Below are positions 43,742 to 55,799 of a stretch of 64,000 nucleotides of DNA, piece by piece (within the stretch, counting starts at the first letter, position 1; every line of letters starts with the position of its first letter). The position numbers were made by a program, and so were the translations under genes. Source of the stretch: Phycomyces nitens. Lineage: Eukaryota > Mucoromycota > Mucoromycetes > Mucorales > Phycomycetaceae. The stretch is from assembly GCA_022702545.1 (NCBI GenBank), contig JAHRBC010000005.1, positions 2,666,001-2,730,000 on the forward strand, read 5' to 3'. Under the pieces are notes generated by a model. It saw nothing but the letters and a program-made list of their open reading frames with translations. It was not told the origin of the DNA and did not search any database.

Positions 43742-43947
43742 TGACACGTTGCGTTGTGGCTTTGTCGGCTCCTTGCACTTTCCCGGACCGAACCCCTTCC
43801 CAGTCCATGACATGTACCGGACTTGAGGTCTTTCTGGCAGGGACTTATTTGTAACACCAACAGCAGCCCAACAATTGCAATGATTTCACTCCTTTTTCCC
43901 TTTTCTCCTGTTTTCTTGTCCATCCCATTTTTGTTAAAGAGGATGTT
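43742..43947 (+). repeat. LTR-D fragment
   Basis: Starts TGACACGTTGCGTTGTGG after a GTTTT spacer and is cut at 43947 by the inverted 279-bp-family LTR. Its 3' end is not found on the other side. Confidence 0.6.
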
Positions 43948-44215
43948 TGTGGTAAATTAAGGGTTTTGAGAACTTTAGATACTGTGAGAGTGTTATTTAT
44001 TGAAGAAAGAATATTATGGTGGTTTATATAGTTATTATTCTAGTTCCCTTGTTCTATTAATCTCTATTGTGTAATGGTCAGTTATCACTGTAGTAGTGTG
44101 AAGTGTATGTGTGCCTGGTGTGTAACTGCTTCTGGGATGTTATCTTGCCATGGTCATTAGCAAAGAGGAACCAGATATCAGTTGTGGAGTTTGTATTTCA
44201 CTCAGCTGTGGTGTT
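43948..44215 (-). repeat. Solo LTR of the 279-bp gypsy family, diverged
   Basis: Reverse complement resembles 12677-12955 along most of its length (TGTGGTAAATTAAGGG... to ...TTTGTATTTCACTCAGCTGTGG). Several differences show it is older than the full element. The outer end is unclear where the next LTR begins. Confidence 0.78.
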
Positions 44216-44553
44216 TGTGGTGATCCAGCCTTATCAGTGTATATTTTACATATACAAAAGCTATAAGTGCAGACTAGCTGAGAGCTAATAAAGTATGATA
44301 AAGGAATTATAGCAATGCATCAGAATAATAGTAACACAGACGTGGAGCTCAGAAGCTTATCATGTATAATATCTTAATGTGGTAAAAGACCACATATATA
44401 AGGAAGTCAAAGAGTTAGTGCAGCAGCACATTGAAAGAGTATATAAAGAGCAGCACATTTTGTATCTTAATAAAGACAAGCTTATATACAGTCTCAAAGT
44501 ATCTACTTACTGTCTATTTTCTATTTTATTGTTTTTCCCCGTGAACTACCACA
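44216..44553 (+). repeat. Possible solo LTR, unnamed family
   Basis: TGTGGTGATCCAG...GAACTACCACA has TG...CA ends with a short inverted repeat (TGTGG/CCACA), a TATATAAAGAG signal and AATAAAGA. No target duplication seen, so ends are tentative. Confidence 0.45.
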
Positions 44554-45073
44554 TAAAGCTTATAAAACAAGCTACTTAATTGTATAGTTTTACTATGCTT
44601 TTGGTAATATATAATTGTGATCTGTAGTAGACCAAAAAGATATGGGGGTGAACTGAATCATCCTACCTACTGGTGTACAAGAATCTAATGTAGAATATTT
44701 AAATGCTCTCAAACAGCACAAAACTTAAATATAAATTGTAGCCACAATATATTTCTAGTCGATCTACCCTTTTTTGCATTGTATTTTATGATACACAGAC
44801 AGTTTGTGTCAGGGGAGATTGACCACTTACAAACAACCAGTTTTATCTTTCATTATATTTTATAGTAGGTTTTATAGTATGTTTTAACAGTCCATCAAAG
44901 ATGATTGTAGACTATTGCAAGCTAATTGTAGTTATTCTATGCAAACAAGCCTCCCTGGTTTGTTATTTTTTTTGGAGCAATAGATTCTGAAAAAATTTAT
45001 TTTTCATTTTATTTGATAAAAAAATACATTTGCGCTATATATTCTAGTCTTTAGATTATTTCTTTGTTATATC

Positions 45074-45453
45074 TGTTGTATCCAACATAATCATAGATTG
45101 AAACATTAACACAAATTACCAATATTGAAACATATTGAATAACCGACCTACTGGAAGGGCACTAAAGAGTGTACCTTTCCAAATACATTATTCATACGTA
45201 AAGACACACTAACAACTAGTACTAACACACTGGTTAATAGTACTAAGTAAAATAACAAGTCATATCTAATAGTTGGTAGAGAGAACAGACATTACATGAT
45301 ATCATCATATCATCACTAGCACTCATCTCAATGTCTATATAAACGCACAATACGAATAGCAATAGTCTTCATCTCATTCACAAATTCTTTCTCTCTTAAT
45401 AAACAAAGTCTCACCGTACTCTTGTCCGTGCTTTGTTTTCCTCTGATTTAACA
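45074..45453 (-). repeat. Solo LTR, 380-bp family, with ATATC duplication
   Basis: Starts TGTTGTATCCAAC and ends CTGATTTAACA; flanked on both sides by ATATC (45069-45073 and 45454-45458). Inserted in the left inverted repeat of the long-TIR element. Confidence 0.92.
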
Positions 45454-45530
45454 ATATCTATTCTACCAATTGATATTTCTTGGTCGGCACTATGAACTGG
45501 TTCTTAATAGAGCCAGGATACTTACCTAGC

Positions 45531-46649
45531 TGAGAGAAAGCCAATACTGTCTAAAAGTAAAAGAGAAGATTGTTAGTAAATAATTTTTATATAAACCATT
45601 CATTCTTATACTTACATTTTTAATCTAATAAACAGAACATTTGATAGACTCTCTGTAATATACTAACAAATGATTATTGTCTAATAGATATATGTTAATA
45701 TTTGTAGATAGGCAATATATAATACTAAAATATTGGTTTACTTACAAGATATAGCTATTGGAATGGCCAGATAATTTCAATCGGGAATCCATATAAGAGC
45801 ATTGCAAGACATCTCTGATAGATGTTATTAAAGAGGACATATTTATAATATAAAAGGTTTACCAAAATATTATATTGAGAGATAGAAAAATAGAATTTGC
45901 GGCTATATATAAAAGAGTGATTTAGTTAATAAAAAATAGCTTTAGCATAATATGATCTTACCTTTGAATATACAGCCAAGTACAATAGAGAGCCCCATAA
46001 TATATTTATAAGCAGTTATCTATGAATAATAAAATATATTGAGTAAAAAATATATTTACAAGAGAAAGAAAAGAATTAATTACCAGAGTATTTTGCGGTA
46101 ATATTTAGGCACAAAAGAATATAAAAAATAAAAAGGAAAAACAAATACTTTATATTAAAAGGCTGTTTGACCCTGATAAAATGCGGGCAATAAAAATGAT
46201 AATCCAAAAGAATATGCCTGCCATCATTTTCATATCTTTGTAATTTATAGTTTATTAGGTTGAAAAAGATGTCTAGATATAGAACAAGAGTGTACACAAT
46301 GCTGTTAAATAACAATAAAACTACAAGACAATTCATTATTTTCAGTCAACTTATTTACTTGCAAGCATACTGGTAATATTTCTCTTCCTTCTTATGAGAA
46401 TAACTATGATAATAATTGATTTGTTTATTATTTCTACTATAATTAATTTCACAATATAGTTACAAGAAGTAGAAATAAATCACAAACAAATATCATATCT
46501 AAAAGGCTCTACTTTATTATTCTATCCAATAGAGCATATTGAATAATATAATCACCGTCAAAAATAAAAAAGTTTATTATGTTTAACTTCAGTCTACTAA
46601 TGGTAAGATAATATAGTAGTTTGCTATGAATGAAACCACTCAATTTTTG
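45531..46649. other. AT-rich centre of the long-TIR element
   Basis: No gene recognised. The longest frame (46076-46336, minus) is hydrophobic, low in complexity and resembles nothing I know. Confidence 0.5.
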
Positions 46650-46936
46650 TAGTGTATCCTGGCTCTATTAAGAACCAGGTGATAGTGCTGACCAAGAAAT
46701 ATTGATTGGTAGAATAGATATACCAAAGAAATAATCTAGAGACTAGAATATATAGTGCAATTTTTTTTTTTTTTTTAGTATTATATTGATCTGCCGTCAC
46801 GCAAGGCGTGCGGCTTCTAGATTGCCATTAATTGGACTTGGAGGAAAAGAATAAGATAAAAGGACAATATAGGTGATAAAAAAGTAAGGAAAATAAGTAA
46901 AAGAAAGGAAAGAAAGAAAAAAAAAAAAAAAACTCC

Positions 46937-49900
46937 TTAAGCTAGTATAGCTCGCTGTCTCTCTATAGTACTGGAGGCCTTTGTAGCCACTACTCCAGGA
47001 AGAAAAGGCTGATTATCAAAGACAAACTTCCAATGGGCATTCCAAATTGCCTTGGCTGTTATAACCACCAGCAAAATCTGAGTATCCCGAGTGGGAGAAG
47101 CAGAGGGGAGTTGACAGGATGTCAGCATCTGCTGAACATCATCCAGGGTCCAGCTCCGGCAGAAACGAGAGAGGACTACGTTCCACACCAGGCGTTTCTT
47201 AGGACAGAAGAAGAGGAAATGGTCTTGGTCTTCGGTGTCGGTGGAGCACACCAAGCACATGGGGTCAGAGACGGTGTGAGGCATGATGTTGTGGATGGCC
47301 AGTCGGGTAGGAATCCGCTTCCATATCACTTTCCACCACAAAGTGCGACAATGGTGTGGAATAACCAGGGACCAAAAACGACGCCAACGGACAGGAGGGA
47401 GAAGTGGCGGAGGTGGGGATGGACGAAGATGCCGGTGCAGTGATCCTGTGGATGCTTTACCCAAAGGGCGTTTGTCTAAAAGGACCACGGAGAGAAGAGA
47501 AGAGAGACCAGGCAGAGGAGGTGAGGTGGGAGACGGGAGTTGAAGACAAGGAAGAAACCAAGGACAATAGACCATTCTACCAGCATCGATCTTGCTGAAG
47601 AATTGGCCAATACGGTTCCGTGCTCTTGGGCGATCGCCACGAAGTCGTGGACAGAGACGTCCATCATCATCTACCAGAAAGGCATCCGAGACAAGAAGTG
47701 ACTTGAGATTCATTTCCGGAGAAACGAATGGCGGGACAAAAGTCCAAACAGAAGCCAGGGGGAACTCAAGAACCACCAAAGGTGCTACACTGAGTGTGGG
47801 AGGAAGAGCATTGGGAAGTAGATGAGAGCAGGCACGGTGAATTGGCAGTAGGGAACTGGGGAAACTCACAGTACTACAGGGAAACAGCAGAGCTATACTA
47901 GCAGAAGGAGAACGAAAGTGAAGAGGAAGTAAAAATTCTAAATAAGGTAATAAAAAGGAAGAAGATCGAGAAAACAATCGAGAACGCAAAATGGGAAGAA
48001 TCCATCACAGTTGGAGAGCACGCTGTTGGTGATCAGGATCCAAAAGACCCAAACCCCCAGACTTGCGTGGTAGGCAAAGAAGAGGTCAACCAGGGCTGCC
48101 AAAACCGAGGTGAAGAAAAGAACGAACATGCTTGCGTATAACAGCGAAGAAAGAGAGAGGGGCAGGGGTCACATAGAGGACATGCCATATGGAGCTCAAG
48201 AGAAGAGAGTTGGCAACAATACTCTTACCGCGCACTGACAAGCCTCTTGCAGAGAGCATAGTGCAGTGGCGTTCAAGTTTGGCAAGGAGGGCAGCACGGA
48301 AAGATTCTAGTTGGGCAGGGTGAGAGCTAAGTGGGAAACCCAGATAATGGATGGCATTAGCCTCATGGCAATCATGGCGGGTGGTAATATTGGCAGCATC
48401 CAGAACAGGACCCCAATCGGGATGGAAATGCCCAGAGAGAGCAACAGCAACTGTCTTGTTCAGATTGACCTTTGCATTCGAGGCCAGCCCGAAAGTGTGC
48501 AGAATCGACAAGACGGTGCTCATCTCAGGGGGAGAGGACAAGAACAACAGAAGATCATCAGCGTAGGCTAGAAGCTTTAGAGGTGGTGGAGAGAGAGAGG
48601 GTGTAAAGGAGGCGAGGTGGGAAGGAACCAAGAAGCAAAATCCACTAAGAGACGGAGAGGCAAGGAGGGAGTGAAGGAGAGTCTCAAAGGCAGTGTTGAA
48701 CAACAGAGGCGAGAGAGGATCACCCTGTCGAAGCCCACGACCTTGCTCGAACGAGGAAGAGATATGACCATTGACATTGACGTGGATCTGGGTCGAGAAG
48801 AAAAGGGCGCAAACAGAGTCAATGAACATGGTAGGTAAACCTAACCGTGCCATGACCAGACGAAGATAAGTGGGATGAACCCGATCGTAGGCTTTCTCTT
48901 GGTCAAGAAGGAGACCGACTCCAGGATCCTTGGTGAGTTGGGCATGGGACATAGCCAGCCGAGTCAAAAGTCCATTGTCCGCAATGAAGCGGTCAGCCAT
49001 GAAGCCCGTTTGGAATGGGGTGATCAGAGGGCCTATGCAACATCTTAGACGGGATGTGAGCATCTTTGTGAAAAGTTTAGCATTGCAGTTGATGAGGGAG
49101 ATAGGGCGCCAATTCCGAAGGGAGGTCAGGTCACCAGCCTTGGGAAGCAAGACCAAAACTGTTTCCAGCCACAAAGGGGGGAAAACACCAAAGAGGGCAT
49201 CCTGATACACCTCAACAGCAAGGGACTGGATGGTGGGGTGGGCAAGTAAGCGCGACCATAAAGGGTACGGCAGGCCATCCATGCCAGGGCTGGAGTTGTT
49301 CGGGGTATTCTTAAGCACAGACTTGAGTTCGTCCAGCGTCACTTTAAAGGTCAAAGGAGCGGAGTCATCAGAAGAAAGGCTTGTAGAAGGAGGGATGTGG
49401 TCAATGAGGGAGTGAGCGGCCGAGAGGTCAATGGCTTCTTGAGAGTATAGGGACTGGTAGAATGAGCATGTGTGGCCAAGCAGGTCTGCTGGTGAAGTGA
49501 AGGTGGTGGAGGTATCGGGGTCAACGAGTGTGGTGATGGACTTGGCAGCAGAGCGTTGCTTAAGTACTCGAAAGAAATACTTGGACGATGTCTCACCTTC
49601 TTCACACCACTTGGCACCAGATCGGGCTGCTAGGGTGGAGGCACGAGATAGTTGAATTGAGGCCAGCTCAGATTCGATGGAGGAGAGTTGAGGTGAGGAT
49701 GAAGATCCTGAGAGCTCATTGCGAAGGCGGTGGAGGTGACACTCTTGGGAACGGAGGCGACGTTGGACTTTTTTGCCATAAGTGATCGATAATTGCTTGA
49801 CAGCCTGCTTGAGACAATCCCAACGGATCCCAGGGGAAGCATTTTTGGGAAAAGATTGGCTTGCCTTATCCAAAAGATCAGTCAAGATAGTGTCAAATTC

Positions 49901-50650
49901 GTCGTGGAAAAGGTACTGGGTGTTGAAACGCCAGACCCCAGGTCCAGACGGGCGAGAGAGAGGAATGGAGACAGCGAGAAGACAGTGGTCAGTCCAAGAA
50001 GGATTGATGAAACTGACTTCGGGTGATTCGGTGGGGATTGAGGAAGGGCGGAAGAGGTAGTCAATACATGTGCGGGTTCGGGAACTATGGAAGGTAGGGA
50101 TAGGGGAAGAGGCAGAATTAGTGATAGCATCGATACAATTACCTTGGAGGTAGCCTTGCCAGTCTACAGGATGGCTTCGACGTTGATGGAGATTGCAGTT
50201 AAAGTCGCCCAAGACAAAGGCAGGAAGTGAAGGGATGAGGGAAGGGAGAAGGGTGGCAAGAGAAGAGAAGAAAGTGCGCCGCTGGGCAGGGATATTGGGA
50301 GCATAAAGAACAACAACAGCAAAAGGATCAATGCGTTGATCAGTATGTGTAACCTTTACAACTAGTGCACGGTCATCTGGTGACACGTACAATTGTTCAA
50401 GGTGGAGAAGGGGATCGAAAGATATAAGGCCACAGTGCGAAGTCCAAAGACTTGCCTGGGCTTGGAAGAGAAGGTGCATAGTTGAGTGGTGGGAAGGAAG
50501 GAGATGGGTCTCTTGTAGAGCAAGTAAGGAAAGTGAAGGGGAAAAGGAGCGGAGGTGACGGATAAAGAGACGTTTTGGGGATTGCGGATTAGTAATGGTG
50601 GAGAGACCTCGAGCATTCAAGGTTCCTAAGCGGATAGACTGTACAGTCAT
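46937..50650 (-). pseudogene. LINE ORF2: endonuclease-reverse transcriptase, two stops
   Basis: One frame of about 1237 codons interrupted by TGA at 48086-48088 and 48005-48007. AP-endonuclease motifs: LNARGLS, ALQETHLL, VLGDFNCN and SWTDHCLL. RT motifs: TGFMADRFIADN, LLLDQEKAYDRV, GLRQGDPLSPLLF and LLAYADDLLLF. After the stops the frame resumes and ends with a Cys/His region (CLVCSTDTEDQDHFLFFCP), the usual C-terminal zinc segment of L1-type ORF2. Both stops lie where the family has ordinary residues just after RT (GGLGLLDPDHQQRALQL between them) and each is one transition from CGA. Confidence 0.9.
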
Positions 50651-51988
50651 TTATGAAGATGGTTGGCCAGACTGACCAGAGGGAGAGTCAAGTTCTTCCA
50701 TAGGCGTATTGCCGTCAAGATCAGTGAAGGGCTTATTACCCTGGGCATGTGCCTGGACGGATAGGTCCAGCAAGGACTGGCGGAATTCGTCATCTGTGAT
50801 GACGGGCCGGGAGACACCGTCCTCAGGAAGGGCAATGCCTCAAGCGGCAAACGAGTACTTGCTGGCAGAAGTACCTCGACCACTGGGATCATACATTGGG
50901 ATGTCAATGTCATCACCAATGGGGGCAGGGGATCGATTGGATCCAACCTTGGACCGAGTGGTCATCACCGACAAGGATCGGCGACGAATGGGCTTGGGAG
51001 CCAGAGAAATGGGAGCAGGAGGTGTAGTGTTCGTCGTCGATCTGACAACAACACTGGGAGGAGATGGGGGAGTGTTGGTAGCAGCCTGGAGAGCACGGAG
51101 AGCTTCTGCCTCAGCAATCTCCAGCTGGAGTTGCTCTTGGTGAAGACGCTCGGTCTCAACAGTGTCAGGGTGGGCGGGGCAGTCTAGACTGGCCATCTCA
51201 TGGCCCAAGACACCACAACGCTTACAGCGGGGTGTACGAGAGGGACGCTTCGTACATGCACGCAGGAAGTGACCTTCCTCACGGCAATACCCGCACACGG
51301 GTGGAATATCCTTGGAATGCAGCTCCACTGCGCAGGAAATGGATCCTTCCAAATGAAGACGGCTGGGAAGGGGTTTGGGTGTGTCTAACCCAGATGTGTC
51401 CAGAAGGACGGTAGCTTCACCACGGAAAGTTCCACGGTGGGAGACGTAGGCACGCAATTGGACAACCTTTCCATACGACTGGAAAGCCTCTTCGATTGGT
51501 GCGAGAAGATCAGTTTTGGGATCGCAGGTGCTGATGCGATACATGTTAACCTTCACAATATGACTATTGGAAGGCAAACTTGGAGAGGCGACGATTCTGG
51601 TGCTCTGAAACACCAGGCTGTCGGAGATGGCTTTCACCCGAGTGGCAGGTTCGATGAAAAGGGCCTCTGCCAAAAGGTCCTTGGAACGAGTGTAACGCAA
51701 GGTCAACGAGGTCATCTGGCCAATATTGTCAGAGAGGACATCATCTACTGCGTTGGCAGGAACGAGTTTACCGAGATTGAACAAAACGCTCGATGGATGG
51801 ATGGTGCTGGCCCAAGCAGCAGATGCTGGATTCACGGAGAGACTCTGGTCAAAACCAGGTGCGGTGAAGATATGAAGAGACTTGTTCTTTGGATGGGATG
51901 GTGTGCTCTGTGCACGGATCGCTGGTCGTTGTACCTGCCATGGGTTGACAGTACTGCCCTGTGAGTTCGATCCCTCAGGGGTACTCAT
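50651..51988 (-). pseudogene. LINE ORF1: CCHC nucleic-acid-binding protein
   Basis: Starts at MSTPEGSNSQGS (51988). Two CCHC knuckles, CGYCREEGHFLRAC and CKRCGVLGHEMASLDC, follow an RRM-like middle region. A TGA at 50840-50842 ends the frame after 382 residues, but it stays open for 62 more codons to a TAA (50651-50653) that directly precedes the ORF2 ATG. The TGA is therefore probably a nonsense change rather than the original end; the shorter product may still be made. Confidence 0.8.
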
Positions 51989-52571
51989 ACTATTTCTTAT
52001 TTTGGGGATTTGTGTTGGTAGAATATTTATCTGCACAAAACAATTCTTTAGCTGTGAAACCGGGATGATTTTTTTTGTATATATATAGTGCAAATGTATT
52101 TTTTTATCAAATAAAACAAAAAATAAAAATTTTCAGAATCTATTGCTCTAAAAAAAACAACAAACCAGGGAGGCTTGTTTGTATAGAATAACTACAATTA
52201 CCTTGCAATAGTCTACAATCATCCTTGATGGACTGTCAAAACATACTATAAAACCTACTATACAATATAATGAAAGATAAAACTGGTTGTTTATAAGTGG
52301 TCAATCTCCCCTGACACAAACTGTCTGTGTATTGTAAAATACAATGCAAAAAAGAGTAGATTGACTAGGAATATAATGTGGCTACAATATATATTTAAGT
52401 TTTGTGCTGTTTGAGGGCATTTAAATATTCTACATTGGATTCGTGTACACCAGTAGATAGGATGATTCAGTTCACCCCCATATCTTTTTAGTCTACTATG
52501 AATCACGATCATATATTACCAAAAGCATAGTAAAATTATATAATTCAGTAGCATATTTTATAAGTTTCATC

Positions 52572-53230
52572 TACATAATACCCTTAGACTTTTGTAGTGA
52601 TGGGACCATCACTGGGCTTTCCACTTTCAGTCTGTTCCTTTCCAACCATCTTCCATCCTCTGCACAGCCCACAAATCCATCTCTCGACTTTGCTTTGAAC
52701 TTTTCCTCGACCCCCAGGACTCGTCTCCATAAACACAAATCCATATATACTTATAAAAACTAACCACAAAAACATCATATAATTTATATAACCCACAAAC
52801 AAATAGTAACTTCTCTTTTTCTCTCTCGTCTAACAGAGAACGTTACAAATAAACTTGAGCCAAAAGAGCTCTATACAAACAAAAAAAACCAATAATCCCA
52901 AAAAATAATGTAATCGTCATTTTCATTTTACAGTTAGATGCTTTATTTAATTAAGAAAGACTTTAATCAGTTTTAAGTCAAGGCCTTATAAAATTACCTA
53001 TATCTGATATTTTATTTTAATCACCCCCCAATAATATTAACTTTGCAACTTTCAAAAGGTAGAGAAAATATCGTAGTTTAATAATCAACAAAAATAAAGA
53101 CATATTCTAATGCCAATCCAATAGAACTATCAAATGTTCTTAATGCCGTCTAAAGTGAGCAATCAAGAAAAGAGCTAATCCAAGACCTATACTCTCCTCG
53201 TTTCAATTGATGTATTCAGAGTTGAAATCA
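52572..53230. other. AT-rich spacer between long-TIR element and DIRS remnant
   Basis: No gene recognised. Contains a pyrimidine-rich stretch near 52610-52730 and long A/T runs. Confidence 0.4.
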
Positions 53231-54140
53231 CATATTTTTTGCAGTGTGGGTTGTGAGAATTTTGGGGAAGATGACAGTCATGATTCTGGCAATAGGCAAG
53301 GCCGTGCTACACGTCCGATATATACAACAGTATCTGGCAAGAAACCTTCAAAGAAAGGCGCTAAGATGGGATCAGTCTTGTCCACTCAATTCAGCCGCCA
53401 TACTTGATTTAGACTGGTGGATAACCACTATGCAACATATTAATGGGCTCCCCACACACAAGAATTCCCCAGTTCCACAAGCTGCTACAATCTATGTAGA
53501 CACCTCAGGCACAGGGTAGGGAGTGAGCTCTCAGACAATTCAGACATCCAGCTTCTGGATACTTCAAGAAAAAGAACAATCAATAAATGCTTGGGAATTG
53601 CAGACAATTCTCTTTGCCATTCAGATTCACCCAAAAAAGATACAAAGGCTCAAAAATTCATATATTCTTGGATAACACAACTGCAATAAAATATGCGTTC
53701 AAATCGGGGGGAACAACATCTCCAACACTTCAGAATCTCGCACTACAGATATAACAGCTTTGCAAACAATACAACCTCCACGTAATCTACCATCTCATTC
53801 TAGGAGTAGACAATGTCACAGCTAATCGACTCTATTGAAAAGCAATTTCTCTGTACAAGTGGACTCTCCCAAGAAGATGGTTCAACTGGATCCTCGATCA
53901 ATGGCGCAAAGTACTAACCATCGAAGCATTTGCAGCACGTCACACCCACTGTCTTCCAGCATATTGAATCCTGATTCCCAATTCAGTAGTCCAAGTCATA
54001 GATCCCTTTCAACAGACTTGGCCAAAGAAGGGTTTGTTTCTTCATCTACCATGGATGTTGATACCGCATGTAATACAAAAACTAAAAGAAGACAGAGTAA
54101 AGAGAGCAATATTAGTCACTCCACAATGGCTCACTAAATT
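53230..54140 (+). pseudogene. DIRS RT/RNase H remnant
   Basis: Reads as the RT-RNase H end of a DIRS element: LGKMTVMILAIGKAVLHVRYIQQ, LDLDWWITTMQHINGL, IYVDTSGTG*G (TAG where GWG is expected), NTTAIKYAFKSGGTTSPTLQ, PRRWFNWILDQW, IEAFAARHTHCLPAY and LKEDRVKRAILVTPQW. Several stops. Present only on the right side; the left arm stops at the counterpart of 54109. Confidence 0.78.
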
Positions 54141-55282
54141 TTGGTGGCCAATGGTGATGCAGAGGAGAATAGCCAACACGATCCAAATCCCAATATCAAA
54201 GACATGGTCTTTGACCGCTTGGCTCTAATCAGGAACAAACAAAAAATAAAAGGGATTAGCCAGGAGATAAGTACCTCTACTGAGAAAGCCCTGCAACACT
54301 CCACATCACAGAACTACAATAAAAAATGGAGGTAATGGGCCGAACGATGTCAAGAACAGAGCCCCCAAAGAGATCCATGTGCATATGACCCGGTTGGGGT
54401 TGTAGAATACCTGATGACAATAAAACACCAATACTCTCAAATACTTAATGGTACCCAATCAGCCATAGCTTTTGTCTACAAGATCCTCCATCCAAATGAA
54501 ACACCCATCGCCAACAATGTCCTAGTCCAAAAATTCTCTTAAGCCAAACAAAACAATGAACAAAAGTTGCCCAATATACATCAAGAAACATGGGATATTC
54601 AGCTAGTACCGCTCTTGTACAATCCTGGGGTGCAACGATGACACTTGACCTCATACGCTTACAACGCAAGACTATTATCCCACTGTGCTTGGCTACAATG
54701 TGGCGATCATGTTTGGACTTGGGCTGATTGCAATACAGAGATGTAACATTTTGATGGACAAAGGATAATGACCTGATTGAGGTTGCTCTCATTGCACGCA
54801 ACCCTAAATAAGCCCAAGCTAAATCATAAAAACTTGGAGTGATTGACCATGGCAACATTTGTCCAGTAAATATACTCTACCAATTTGTCCAGCAAACACA
54901 ACATATTTGACACACACTGCCGCCATATCATACACTCTTCCTGACTTACATTGACACTCTTTTGCCCGGCTCAATCCAACCCACTACTATAGCCAATTGG
55001 GTAAAAGCAATACTTATGGAGGCTGGTATTGACACAACTGTACATACTGGACACTCAACAAGATCGGTAGCTAGCACACATACAATTCAAAACGGACAGT
55101 CTATTGATGAGATCAAATGGTACGGCAATTGGAGCCTTGGAATAAACGCTTTTAAGAAGTACTACTTCAAACCAGATCAACAACATGCCAGAGGCGCACA
55201 CATTACCAACGCCATTTTTTGTCACTTTCGGAAAACACAACCACATCTGACATCGGAGTGGAGTCAACAACAATTGTATTAG
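54141..55282 (+). pseudogene. DIRS-type tyrosine recombinase, decayed (right arm)
   Basis: Continues the element at 53230. The N-terminal domain reads SQNYNKKWR then, past a stop, WAERCQEQSPQRDP and YSQILNGTQSAIAFVYKI. The C-terminal catalytic part (54962-55282) is open with TGHSTRSVAST (HxxR) and WYGNWSLGINAFKKYYF (Trp, Tyr). Carries the same stops as the left arm. The first Arg box was not identified. Confidence 0.78.
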
Positions 55283-55799
55283 GTACAAAACACAATGGGG
55301 AAGTTGGCAAAACGAGGACAGGAGATGTAGTAGACACTCGCCCTTGGTACTACAAACTATTGTCTTAACTATACAATATCTACACCTCCCAAGAAAAAAC
55401 GGACAAAAAATTATTATTATTAGCTTACCTTTAAAATATACGAGGGAAAAGAGGTATATCAAACTTAACTATATTCTAAAAAAAATAAAGCGTGGCTCTG
55501 AGAGCCTATAACCATATCTTCTGTCATCATTTCGTCAACTTCCCCATTTTCTTAGTGAGAGTACAAGAATAGTGATTTTTGGTTCTTGTGTTACTTTGAG
55601 GTGGCCCGTGCACTTGTTGATGAACGAGAGACAACTGTACAAGAAGCTTTTCTATATTCTGGTCTTGTGTTAGTGCTAAGCTTAGAGTTATTTAATATGT
55701 AGCAGGAGAAATCAAGGCAATCAATCAAGGCCAAATCAACGCACGTGACACCAGAAGGTGCCCCTAGAAAAATTCCTGGATAAAATGAGACTCCCACAC

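Larger units (their letters stand above)
46761..52081 (-). mobile_element. LINE (L1-like non-LTR) retrotransposon
   Basis: Oriented minus. T16 at 46761-46776 is its poly(A) tail. A 13-bp target duplication, ATATATAGTGCAA, flanks it (46748-46760 and 52082-52094). It has ORF1 with two CCHC knuckles and ORF2 with an AP-type endonuclease, RT and a C-terminal Cys/His region. It looks full length or nearly so, but ORF2 has two nonsense codons and ORF1 probably one. Confidence 0.93.
44562..52571. mobile_element. Long-TIR transposon (about 590-bp inverted repeats) carrying an LTR and a LINE
   Basis: 44562-45073 plus 45459-45530 is repeated inverted as 52570-52082 plus 46760-46650. The left repeat is broken by a solo LTR (45074-45453), the right by the LINE (46761-52081). 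Removing both leaves an element of about 2.3 kb with an AT-rich 1.1-kb centre. The centre has no recognisable transposase, so it may be non-autonomous or fully decayed. Confidence 0.78.

Noticed and set aside
47033..47825. Plus-strand frames across the LINE
   Set aside because: Antisense shadows of ORF2; no independent motifs.
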